Shown here: positions 56,037-64,000 of the stretch, in pieces
How the letters are laid out: the number at the start of each line of letters is the position of its first letter
How positions within the stretch are numbered: the first letter of the stretch is position 1
Assembly (NCBI GenBank): GCA_934167175.1
Contig: CAKPKF010000001.1
Location: forward strand, 1-64,000
Origin: an uncultured Clostridia bacterium
Lineage (GTDB): Bacteria; Bacillota; Clostridia; TANB77; CAG-508
Direction: 5' to 3'
Length of the DNA: 64,000 nucleotides
Program-made: the position numbers and the translations under genes
Notes under the pieces: generated by a model
The model's input: the letters and a program-made list of their open reading frames with translations, nothing else
What the model was told of the DNA's origin: nothing
The model's database searches: none

Positions 56037-56735
56037 TTATTTTCTATGCATTATTGTAAAAACAACTATTACCGCTATAATCACAATTATTAATAATGCT
56101 ATTGCTATATATAATTGTATTTCATCTGAATTATCTTTTTCTTGTTGTATTGTATTACTACTTTTATTACTAGTAGTTGTATTCTTAGTCTGATTACTTA
56201 TTTTTATACTATTTTTATTCTCTTTTGGTACATTTATAATAGATGAATTTTGCTTGTTTTCAAACTCTATTTCTACATTTTGTAAATTTTTTTCATTTTC
56301 TTCGCCTTGCTTTGCTAATTTAAGATCTTTCACTACTATTTTAGTTTTATCAAACTCTGCATCATCTCTCACTTTAAAACTGAATATGCATATTGCACCT
56401 GATTTAAGTTCTCCTTCAGAAAACGTTGCTAAAAATTCGTTTTTTTCTCCACTATATGTTATATTCCAATTGTTTTTTTCTTCGATATTTTGTGTTTCAA
56501 GTTTATCAAATACATTTCTATCATAATCTAGAATACAACTAACTTCTATTTCATCTGTTGGTGGCATTATAACATCATCCATAGAAAGTGTTACATTTAC
56601 TATCTTCCCCTTTGTAATTTCAGTCGTTCCTGATAAATTTATTTTATATTCAAATTCAGCAAATATATATGTATTTATACTTAAAATTATAATTAATATT
56701 ATCCAAACTAATATTTTTTTCGAAAAATTCAACAT
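56037..56735 (-). CDS. Cohesin-like surface protein with C-terminal membrane anchor
   Basis: 232 residues. Signal peptide (ILVWIILIIILSINTYIFA), a cohesin-type domain (ITKGKIVNVTLSMDD, CILDYDRNVFDKL, ICIFSFKVRDDAEF), a Ser/Asn/Thr linker and a C-terminal membrane helix (YIAIALLIIVIIAVIVVFTI) ending in MHRK. No LPXTG motif. Similar domain to the 1-872 protein. Directly follows the LRR gene (10 bp). Confidence 0.78.
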   Translation of the reverse strand: MLNFSKKILVWIILIIILSINTYIFAEFEYKINLSGTTEITKGKIVNVTLSMDDVIMPPTDEIEVSCILDYDRNVFDKLETQNIEEKNNWNITYSGEKNEFLATFSEGELKSGAICIFSFKVRDDAEFDKTKIVVKDLKLAKQGEENEKNLQNVEIEFENKQNSSIINVPKENKNSIKISNQTKNTTTSNKSSNTIQQEKDNSDEIQLYIAIALLIIVIIAVIVVFTIMHRK

Positions 56736-56745
56736 AATCTCTCCT

Positions 56746-58467
56746 TTACCTTATTAAACTATAAATGCTATTATTAGTAGTATTGTTCATATTATCGCTA
56801 TTTATTGTTGAACCTTGTGTATTTGTATTTGTTTCATTTATTTGTGTATTTGTATCTATTATTTCAAATGTTATTTGTTTGGTATTATCTGCATTATCTT
56901 TTGCTATTATGTCGTAAACTCCTACTCCTCTTACTTCAACTCCTGAAGAAAACCATTCTGCTTTTTGTCCGTTTTTTAATAAACTTACTTCTTTCAAATT
57001 TTTATCTTTTATAACTGGTATAACAGCAGAGGTATATTTTCTTCCTTCTTCAACTCCTGTTATCTCTGGCATTGTTGTGTCTATCTCAAAATTTATTGTA
57101 CTAGTATTACCAAGTTTATCCTTTGCCATCAATGTATATTTTCCATCTTCGGTTATTGTTGCTTTATTTTTATAATTATTAACTTGTGTGCCATCTTTAG
57201 TTAATGTAACTGTATCTAAATTTTCATCTTCTACTATCGCTACAACTGGTCTGTTGTAAATTTTTCCTTCTTCAACTTGCAAAAAGTTTGGACTTGTTCT
57301 ATCTATTTTAAAATTAACTGAATTCGTATTTCCTTTATTATCTAATATAGATAATGTGTATGCTCCATCTTCTTCTATTTTTGTGCCAATTATATAATCA
57401 AACGTATCCTTTCCATTTCTAGTTAATGTAATTCTTTCTAAATTTTCGCCAATTATGATTGGGGTTATCTCAGAACCATATATTTTATCATTTTCTACTC
57501 CTGATATTAATTGACTTACTGTATATTTAATACTATATGTTGTTCCTGTTGTTTTTTCATCTGATGTTGCACTTTCTAATAATTTTGCTGAATCTTTAAT
57601 TTTTAAAATTGCATCATATGATGTTACTTTTTTTCCTTCTGTAGCTTTGTATAATACGTCATATGCTTCTTGCATTTTCGCTAATGTTGCTGTTCCTGCT
57701 TCTGTTGTTTCAACTTTTTCTCTGCCATCATCCATTAATTTTTTTGCTTCCCCCAATGGTTTTAATGCATCTTTCACGTCTCCAACTTGATCATTTGTTG
57801 CTTTTTTTATTATATCATCTGCTTCTTGTAATTTTTCGATTGCAGTATATAGGTCTCTTCTATAACTAACAATTTTAACTGTTACTTGTTTTTCCCCTGC
57901 TCCTATACTATCTAGTTTCACCTTATAATCATCTGTTAATTCTGCTCCTTCAACTTCTATATCTGCTTGTGTTGCTATTTTGCTATCCTGTTGTTTGGTT
58001 TGCCTAAATATTTGTGGTAATTCTATTAATTTATCCGCATTATATTTTATTGGTTCGTTAAATGCTGCCTCTATCGTTTGATTTTTTAAATTTATTTCCG
58101 CATTTAGATTTTCTAATTCTTGTGCATCTTTTATTTGATTATTTGATAAATTTATTTCTGTTAAATTAGAAAATTTCCCAATTCCTGATATGTCTTTAAT
58201 ATTACAATTAGATAAATCCAAACTTGTTACTGACTGTATATTAGCATCTGTAATTAGTATTGAATACATATCATCATCAAAACTAGAAATTTTATTGTTT
58301 ATCTTTTCTTTTAATGCTTTGTATAAATTTTCATCAGAAAATGTAATTTTTATATCCTTATCTGAAAAAGTGTCCTTCACGGGCTTTATTGCTAATATTG
58401 CTAATATAATTAAAACTATAGCAAGACCTATGAATGCTATTATTTTTTTATTTCTTAATTTTCGCAT
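56746..58467 (-). CDS. Leucine-rich-repeat surface protein with Ig-like repeats
   Basis: 573 residues. N-terminal membrane segment (IIAFIGLAIVLIILAILAI), then a short LRR block (VTSLDLSNCNIKDISGIG, NLTEINLSNNQIKDAQEL). A helical FIVAR-like region follows (EKLQEADDIIKKATND, ATLAKMQEAYDVLYKA), then three similar beta repeats (ENLERITLTRNGK, ENLDTVTLTKDGT, KNLKEVSLLKNGQ). Extracellular adhesion-type build. In operon with the cohesin-like gene. Confidence 0.82.
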   Translation of the reverse strand: MRKLRNKKIIAFIGLAIVLIILAILAIKPVKDTFSDKDIKITFSDENLYKALKEKINNKISSFDDDMYSILITDANIQSVTSLDLSNCNIKDISGIGKFSNLTEINLSNNQIKDAQELENLNAEINLKNQTIEAAFNEPIKYNADKLIELPQIFRQTKQQDSKIATQADIEVEGAELTDDYKVKLDSIGAGEKQVTVKIVSYRRDLYTAIEKLQEADDIIKKATNDQVGDVKDALKPLGEAKKLMDDGREKVETTEAGTATLAKMQEAYDVLYKATEGKKVTSYDAILKIKDSAKLLESATSDEKTTGTTYSIKYTVSQLISGVENDKIYGSEITPIIIGENLERITLTRNGKDTFDYIIGTKIEEDGAYTLSILDNKGNTNSVNFKIDRTSPNFLQVEEGKIYNRPVVAIVEDENLDTVTLTKDGTQVNNYKNKATITEDGKYTLMAKDKLGNTSTINFEIDTTMPEITGVEEGRKYTSAVIPVIKDKNLKEVSLLKNGQKAEWFSSGVEVRGVGVYDIIAKDNADNTKQITFEIIDTNTQINETNTNTQGSTINSDNMNNTTNNSIYSLIR

Positions 58468-58726
58468 AATAACCCCTTTCCCCTATACTTAATATATATA
58501 AACTTACTACAAAATCACAAAATTTGCAATAGAATTTTACAATTTGTCATTTAAATCTAATAAATGTAATATGAATGTAACATTTTAAACATATGTTAAA
58601 TAAAAATTTTACAAATTAAGAGTTTGAATAGCTATCAATTATTTTTTACACATATACTATACATTTTTTTAATTCATAAAATATAATATATTAATTTATA
58701 TAATATATTAATTTACATAATTTTTA
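58468..58726. other. Non-coding divergent spacer
   Basis: Very AT-rich region between the divergent LRR and deaminase genes. It contains two tandem copies of ATATATTAATTTA near 58685-58715 and no recognisable gene. Confidence 0.6.
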
Positions 58727-58755
58727 TTGATTGTTTTCTAAAATTATGATATAAT
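58727..58755 (+). promoter_or_regulatory. Promoter of the deaminase-SLOG gene
   Basis: -35 TTGATT (58727-58732), 17-bp spacer, extended -10 TGATATAAT (58747-58755). Confidence 0.8.
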
Positions 58756-58807
58756 TTAGAATTAAGATATGAACGGATTTATATATTATTATGAAAGGAG
58801 ATGTACA

Positions 58808-61324
58808 ATGAAAAAAAGTAACTTTTTCAACAAGTTTTACTTAGATAAGGAAAAAGACATTATAATCAATTTATATAAACAAAATGATGATGAGATTGAA
58901 TATATTTTAGAAACTCCAAACCACAACACTGGTAATTTAATAACAAATTTAGCTAAAGTTTGTAATGTTTCAACTATAAAAAATTCACAAAATATGAAAA
59001 TTATAAAAGGAATCATTCCAGCTTGTGTAAACTCAACTAATGAAGACATTTACATTTTTAAATTAGGTGATATTCACATAGCCAATATTTATTCTAGTGG
59101 TCGTATAGAACAATTTTGTACTGTTCCCGCAATAATAAAAACTCTTATGTCTCAAACTAAAGACTACAATTTAAGTGTAGATAAAACTTTAGTAAATTCA
59201 TATATTCCTAAAAAAACTAAATTCAGAACAGATTTACATACACATATGAATGCCAATTTATCTCCAGATACATTGATAGCTTTGGGAATAAAACATCAAA
59301 TAAGATATTCTTTGTACTGTATCAAAAAATTTAAAATAGTTCTAACTCCTGAGCAAGAAAAAAATATTTTAAATTATAGAAAAGAAGTTGAAAAGAAATA
59401 TAAAGATTCTGAATTAACAGGTAAAAAATTAGAAAGAAAAATAAATGATGAAACTTATATAAATTTCGCAGATTTAATTCTAAACAATTTAGATAATGCA
59501 GAAAAAAACATTTTAAAAATAAGAAAACCTCTAGCTATATTAAAAGATGGTCAGGCGGTATTTACTAACCTTGAAAAAGTATATGTTAACAGATATATTT
59601 TTGCCAAAGGTAAACCAGCCAAAAATAAAATAGATTTATCAATTGAAAAAATAGATCAAATTCCTGAAAAAGATATTAAAAATTTTGTGAAACAAATGCT
59701 AATTGATACAAATCCTCAAAGTCCTTACAAAAATAATACTCTTTTGCAAGATAAACTTTTATGGATAGGTAGAGAATACCAAAAACAAGGAATAAGATAT
59801 GCTGAAATTGCTAATACAACTTTAGTTAGAAAAGGAATTGACTCAATAAATTTCTTAAAAGAAATTCATGAAATACTACCATATGTAGAAAAAGAAACAG
59901 GTGTTAAATTAAGATTTCTAGCTGCAATCAGACGTGTATGGCTTACTCCAAAAGACACTACAGCTGGATTAAACGAATTAAGAGAAAATTTAGATGTTCT
60001 AAAAGCCGTTGCCAAAAGTCCCTACATTGTTGGTAGTGATATAATAGGTGAAGAAATAAACGATATAAGTGAATTTAAACCAGTAATAAATGAATTAGTA
60101 CAATATGCTATTAATGAAGATAATGGTTTCACAATAAGAATACATGCAGGTGAAAATGATAGTTTAAGAGATAATGTTGCTAAATCTATAGAATGTGTAA
60201 AAGATTCTGTATTACCTAATCAAAAAATGCCAAGAATAAGAATTGGCCATGGATTATATACTGCAGATTTAAATTCTGAAGCTGGAAAACAATTAATAAC
60301 TAACATAAAAGAATCTGGAGCAGTCTTAGAATTCCAATTAACTTCTAATGTTAGATTAAACAACTTAAGCTCTCTAAATAATCATCCTTTAAAAAAATAC
60401 TTACTTAACGATATTAAATGTGTTCAAGGAACTGACGGATTTGGTTTTTATGGAACTGACACAATAGAAGAACAATTAGCCTTATATAACATTCTTGACT
60501 TAGATGACTCTGATTTTCTAAAAATGAAAAAAGTAGAAAATGAAATTTTAGATTTTAATGAAATTTATTTTTCTAATAAATCAAAGAAATTCTCTGAATT
60601 TTTAAATGGAAGAACAATTGAAGAAGCTATTTTAGAACTTCAAGAAACAAATATTCAAAAAAGTAAAGAAAATTCAATCATACTAAAACACAATAATAAT
60701 GTTGAATCTGCTAAAGTTCTAAAAGACCTTGTTACCAAATTACCCGAAGATAAAGTTCCAATCATTATTGCAGGTGGGAGTTTTAATGCAAGAGGCAGAG
60801 AAACAATTTTAGATGAAAACGGCAAAAAAATATTAACAGAGTTAATAAAAAAAGTAAATTCAAAAAAAGCTTACTTTGTAGTTGGTCACAAAATGCAAGG
60901 ATATGAAAAAGCACTTATAGATATATCTAAAAAATTAAATAAAAACTTTGAAATAAATGCAATTATACCAAAATTGGTATCTGAGAATGTTAAAAACAAT
61001 ATTTTAGAAGAAAATATTAACGGAGTATGCATTTCACCTGAAGAAGAAGAATTTGGAATTTATAAAAGTTTTAATTACGAAATTTTTGAACGTAGAAATT
61101 CAGTGGTATTAGCTTTTGATGGTAATTCCCCTGTTTCAAATTTAGTTCAAGAAGCTAAAAATGGTAAGGGAAAAGCAAAAATATATGTTAATTCTGATGT
61201 AAGTACACTAAAAGAAAAAGCTAAATCTTTAACAGGATATGTTGTTCCATTTAATGCAACAGAAAACATTGTAGAACAAATTTTAGATGAAACCCCTGAA
61301 TTAAGAGATATTCAAAACTCATAA
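58808..61324 (+). CDS. Adenosine deaminase-like / SLOG-like fusion protein
   Basis: About 838 residues from ATG 58808 (AAAGGAG upstream). The deaminase part carries the metal and catalytic motifs: RTDLHTHMNANLS (about residue 142), IRIHAGEND (about 445), RIGHGLYT (about 480), TSNVRLNNL and QGTDGFG (about 541). From about residue 645 a Rossmann-like domain follows: VPIIIAGGSFNARGRETI, AYFVVGHKMQGYEKAL, NSVVLAFDGNSP, AKIYVN. It resembles SLOG/LOG nucleotide-binding proteins. No signal peptide. The N-terminal 130 residues are not recognised. Substrate may be a nucleoside or a nucleotide signal. Single gene with its own promoter and terminator. Confidence 0.75.
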   Translation: MKKSNFFNKFYLDKEKDIIINLYKQNDDEIEYILETPNHNTGNLITNLAKVCNVSTIKNSQNMKIIKGIIPACVNSTNEDIYIFKLGDIHIANIYSSGRIEQFCTVPAIIKTLMSQTKDYNLSVDKTLVNSYIPKKTKFRTDLHTHMNANLSPDTLIALGIKHQIRYSLYCIKKFKIVLTPEQEKNILNYRKEVEKKYKDSELTGKKLERKINDETYINFADLILNNLDNAEKNILKIRKPLAILKDGQAVFTNLEKVYVNRYIFAKGKPAKNKIDLSIEKIDQIPEKDIKNFVKQMLIDTNPQSPYKNNTLLQDKLLWIGREYQKQGIRYAEIANTTLVRKGIDSINFLKEIHEILPYVEKETGVKLRFLAAIRRVWLTPKDTTAGLNELRENLDVLKAVAKSPYIVGSDIIGEEINDISEFKPVINELVQYAINEDNGFTIRIHAGENDSLRDNVAKSIECVKDSVLPNQKMPRIRIGHGLYTADLNSEAGKQLITNIKESGAVLEFQLTSNVRLNNLSSLNNHPLKKYLLNDIKCVQGTDGFGFYGTDTIEEQLALYNILDLDDSDFLKMKKVENEILDFNEIYFSNKSKKFSEFLNGRTIEEAILELQETNIQKSKENSIILKHNNNVESAKVLKDLVTKLPEDKVPIIIAGGSFNARGRETILDENGKKILTELIKKVNSKKAYFVVGHKMQGYEKALIDISKKLNKNFEINAIIPKLVSENVKNNILEENINGVCISPEEEEFGIYKSFNYEIFERRNSVVLAFDGNSPVSNLVQEAKNGKGKAKIYVNSDVSTLKEKAKSLTGYVVPFNATENIVEQILDETPELRDIQNS

Positions 61325-61380
61325 TAGTATATAAAAAATGAAGATGATAAATATTTATCATCTTCATTTTTTATATACTA
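61325..61380. terminator. Bidirectional terminator, deaminase gene / spoIIE
   Basis: 27-bp perfect arms (61325-61351 and 61354-61380) around TA. The spoIIE stop codon (61378-61380) lies in the outer end of the stem. Confidence 0.9.
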
Positions 61381-63846
61381 TTTTTTTATTAATTTTGCTA
61401 CTATAACTGTCATATCATCTCTTGCTATGCCATATGATGCATCTATTGATTCATTTAGTATAATATTAGCTACTTTTTTAGAGTCATTTACTTCTATTTC
61501 ATCTAACAAATTTTTTACCCACAGATCTTTATTTTTATATTCTGCATTTGCTTCCATTATTCCATCAGTAACCATTACAATCATATCACCATTTTTTATA
61601 TCCTTATCATAAACAGTTAGTTCTATGTTATCTAGTATTCCTGCTGGCAATGATTCTGACTTTATTGTTTGAACATTTTTCCTATTTTTCACATATGTTG
61701 GACATGCTCCATTTTTTATAAATTCTATATTCCCTGAATATAAATCCAATATTGCAATATCTAATGTTGCAAACATTTCTTCCTCAGTATTCAATGAAAT
61801 AGTTGAATTTATTAATTCCATAGAAACGTCTTTATCAAACCCTATTTGTAACAGTCTTTCTAACATTTTTATTGCTATTTGACTACTCTTTCTAGCATTT
61901 GGTCCAGATCCCATGCCATCGCTTAACGCGATTAAGTATTTTCCATCGTCTAATTTTGTATTAAGTATTGTATCTCCTGAAACTGGTGAATCTTTCTTTG
62001 TTTTTTGTGCTAACCCGACTTGTAATAAATATTTATCTTCCGATATATAATTTTGAATTGCAGGATCTTTTTTATTTGTTTTTGTTTTTTGAATAGTTAT
62101 TTTTTCTCTACATATCTCTGTTAGAATATCTTCCATTTTTGTTATTTGGGCTTTTGAACCAATTTCTGTACTTGACATATCAATTACTACATTGATTCTA
62201 TATCTTCCCGTATTTTCCTTTTTAACATTAATCTGTTTTGTTATTATTCCTTTTTGTGCAGAAATTTTTTCTATTTCTTCTTTTATTGATTTATTTTCTT
62301 CTTTATTTGACTTATTTATGTCTTCTGCTAAATTTGATATTACTTTTGAAACTCCATCTAATTGATTTGATATTGTATTTTTATTCGCATCCATCTTTTG
62401 TTTCCATATAAAATTAATTTTACTCATTTTATATGTATCGTTTATTGTTTTTACCATATCATCAATATCTTTTTCTAACTCAATATTTATATTTTCGTTT
62501 TCATATCCTGTTAAATAATTATTATATTTAGCAAAAATATCTATTAAATCTTTAGGTTTAATTATTTCTTTTTTTAATAGCAAATTAAATATATCATCTA
62601 CTATTTTATCTCCACTCGCTATATCTTCATAAAGAATATTATTTTCTAACTCTACTAAATTATTCTTTAAAACCTCAATGAACAGCTCTTTATTTTTTTC
62701 TTCTTCTTTTGTTTTAGTTCCTACTACACTTGCTGCTACTTCTTTATATGTTTGTGCTATTTCTGATATAGCTTCTGATACACTATTTAATTTTTGCACT
62801 GTTTCTTTGCTTTCTTCAATTGTTCTTTTACTTCCATCTGGTAATAATGCTGTATTTGGATTCAAATCTTGAATATTTATTTTTATATTCTTAGGAACTA
62901 ATAATAGACCTAAAGAAGCTATTAAAATTTCCTTAAAGTATGTGAATGAACCTGCCATTTCCTTTGACAAATAGCTAAGCATTATATTTCCTACTACAAA
63001 TCCTACTATAACTCCTACTCTTCCTAATCTGCTGAATATACCTGCTATCATTCCAGAAAATGCATAAGTCGCTATCATAATAGGTTCACCTGAATTTATT
63101 ATACTAAGTACAGTTCCTATAGTTATTCCCGATGTAGCACCTATTAATGCTCCATTCTTCCATCCTAAAATTAATACTAATAATATGCTCAAAATATTTT
63201 TAATCTCAAAACCAAAGATTGATGTTCCCTTTAAAGCTGAAATTGCTATAGCAATTATTAAACTTGCTCCTAATATTTCCTGTATCGAAAAAGCTTTTTT
63301 TATATCAAATTCTTTTATAACTATTATAGAATTACTAAATATTTTGTAAAAAATGCATACTGCAATTGCTCCTGCTAATGCAACTAGTACATCATATATC
63401 ATAAATGTTTTAAATATTAACGGAAGAATATTTGCGCCTAGGCTAGATGCAAACAACAATGGCATTAATCGCCTTTTTTCATTTCTATATGTTCTTTCTA
63501 CTATTGGTCTAAATATCAAAATCAAAACAGTTAATATTAGCGTAGCTAATATATATGTTAAAGTTCCTGCACGTCCGAATCCTAATATTGTTCCTATTAA
63601 GCCACATATAAATATACCTCCCACAGGTATATTATTACTACATGCTGCTGCAAATATAGCTAGTCCAAATGGGCTCATTTCTTCTGAAAAATTAACAGAA
63701 GATACCATAATAGATATTATATATAATAATATATTTTGTTTTTGGAACATTCCTTTCCATATTTTTCTTTGACTTTTTTTTGAATTTTCAACATCCTCAA
63801 ATCCATCCTGTGTATTTATATCATCACTTGAAATATTTTGAAACAT
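61378..63846 (-). CDS. spoIIE: Stage II sporulation protein E, PP2C phosphatase
   Basis: 822 residues. About ten N-terminal membrane segments (residues 35-320), a helical regulatory linker, and a C-terminal PP2C domain: LIALSDGMGSGPNARKSSQ, ATLDIAILDLYSGN, GDMIVMVTDGIMEAN and ARDDMTVIVAKL. SpoIIE dephosphorylates SpoIIAA to activate sigma-F in the forespore and takes part in polar septation. ATG 63846 with AGGTGG upstream is preferred over GTG 63855. A Spo0A-box-like sequence lies about 60 bp upstream, in line with known Spo0A control. Confidence 0.95.
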   Translation of the reverse strand: MFQNISSDDINTQDGFEDVENSKKSQRKIWKGMFQKQNILLYIISIMVSSVNFSEEMSPFGLAIFAAACSNNIPVGGIFICGLIGTILGFGRAGTLTYILATLILTVLILIFRPIVERTYRNEKRRLMPLLFASSLGANILPLIFKTFMIYDVLVALAGAIAVCIFYKIFSNSIIVIKEFDIKKAFSIQEILGASLIIAIAISALKGTSIFGFEIKNILSILLVLILGWKNGALIGATSGITIGTVLSIINSGEPIMIATYAFSGMIAGIFSRLGRVGVIVGFVVGNIMLSYLSKEMAGSFTYFKEILIASLGLLLVPKNIKINIQDLNPNTALLPDGSKRTIEESKETVQKLNSVSEAISEIAQTYKEVAASVVGTKTKEEEKNKELFIEVLKNNLVELENNILYEDIASGDKIVDDIFNLLLKKEIIKPKDLIDIFAKYNNYLTGYENENINIELEKDIDDMVKTINDTYKMSKINFIWKQKMDANKNTISNQLDGVSKVISNLAEDINKSNKEENKSIKEEIEKISAQKGIITKQINVKKENTGRYRINVVIDMSSTEIGSKAQITKMEDILTEICREKITIQKTKTNKKDPAIQNYISEDKYLLQVGLAQKTKKDSPVSGDTILNTKLDDGKYLIALSDGMGSGPNARKSSQIAIKMLERLLQIGFDKDVSMELINSTISLNTEEEMFATLDIAILDLYSGNIEFIKNGACPTYVKNRKNVQTIKSESLPAGILDNIELTVYDKDIKNGDMIVMVTDGIMEANAEYKNKDLWVKNLLDEIEVNDSKKVANIILNESIDASYGIARDDMTVIVAKLIKK

Positions 63847-63903
63847 CCTTACCACCTCATACTTTTTTAATCTAGTTTACATTCTAATACTATGTCACTA
63901 AAT

Positions 63904-63913
63904 TATTTGTCGG
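63904..63913 (+). promoter_or_regulatory. Possible Spo0A box before spoIIE
   Basis: ATTTGTCGGT matches TTTTGTCGAA at seven central positions (TTTGTCG). Weak on sequence alone, supported by the gene it precedes. Confidence 0.3.
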
Positions 63914-64000
63914 TTTTACATACCTATTTTAAAAAAGTTTTTTACTTTTTGTGATATATTTGCCTTTATTTCTGCCATTACTTATTAGCTTAGACAAATT

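Noticed and set aside
62207..62210. CGG in spoIIE
   Set aside because: It lies across ACG GGA (Thr-Gly) and is out of frame.
63916..63978. 20-codon ORF before spoIIE (ATG GCA GAA ATA ...)
   Set aside because: No ribosome site and no recognisable product; likely chance in the leader.

Overview
The window is a strongly AT-rich stretch of a spore-forming, Gram-positive Clostridia-type chromosome. The support is spoIIE, a Spo0E-like gene, a SpoVD-type PBP, sortase, mraZ/dcw order, strong GGAGG ribosome sites, and candidate Spo0A boxes. An uncultivated gut clostridial lineage is my inference. UGA is used as an ordinary stop.

Layout. 1-3.4 kb: a truncated cohesin-like repeat surface protein, topA and a DUF6514-like gene. 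3.8-22.3 kb: the division/cell-wall (dcw) cluster on the minus strand. In transcription order it runs mraZ, rsmH, ftsL, spoVD (split), lemA, a TPM protein, an MBL hydrolase, a nucleotidyltransferase-fold protein, murE, mraY, ftsW, murG. A 5.66-kb element (about 12296-17971) sits inside spoVD. It carries a large serine recombinase, an mgtA-type Mg2+ ATPase and remnants of an IS4 transposase and an LPXTG protein. The two spoVD halves share a 12-bp repeat, and recombination there would restore a 662-residue reading frame. This is the architecture of skin-type elements that interrupt sporulation genes.

22.4-25 kb: a PH-domain protein, a sortase and a D,D-carboxypeptidase. 25.1-45.5 kb: a minus-strand operon for a type IV secretion-like machine. 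It has three VirB2-like pilins, PrgI, a TraC-like protein, VirB4, three paralogous VirB6-like channels (one fused to an NlpC/P60 hydrolase), a SleB-domain hydrolase and membrane-anchored VirB8-like proteins. No relaxase, coupling ATPase or integrase is visible in the operon. 45.6-64 kb: Spo0E-like, YfmH/YfmF M16 proteins, a G5/3D-type wall protein, lemA-htpX, tatD, acpS, WG-repeat, cohesin-like and LRR proteins, an adenosine deaminase-SLOG-like fusion, and spoIIE.

Main discovery. Eight genes or remnants look frameshifted: mraY, ftsW twice, the serine recombinase, PrgI, the SleB-domain protein, a membrane-anchored T4SS protein and the LPXTG remnant. At every one the zero-frame codon is CGG. 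Skipping its C, or reading CGGN as one unit, continues the protein in the +1 frame with a glycine (GGN). By manual scan of both strands I found no other in-frame CGG in the window, although roughly eighty CGG trinucleotides lie out of frame in the same genes, and CGA, CGC, CGT, AGG and AGA all serve as arginine. Indispensable single-copy genes (mraY, ftsW) are affected, so decay is unlikely. I infer that this organism systematically recodes CGG with a +1 frameshift. The recombinase that would excise the spoVD element and three components of the secretion machine depend on it.
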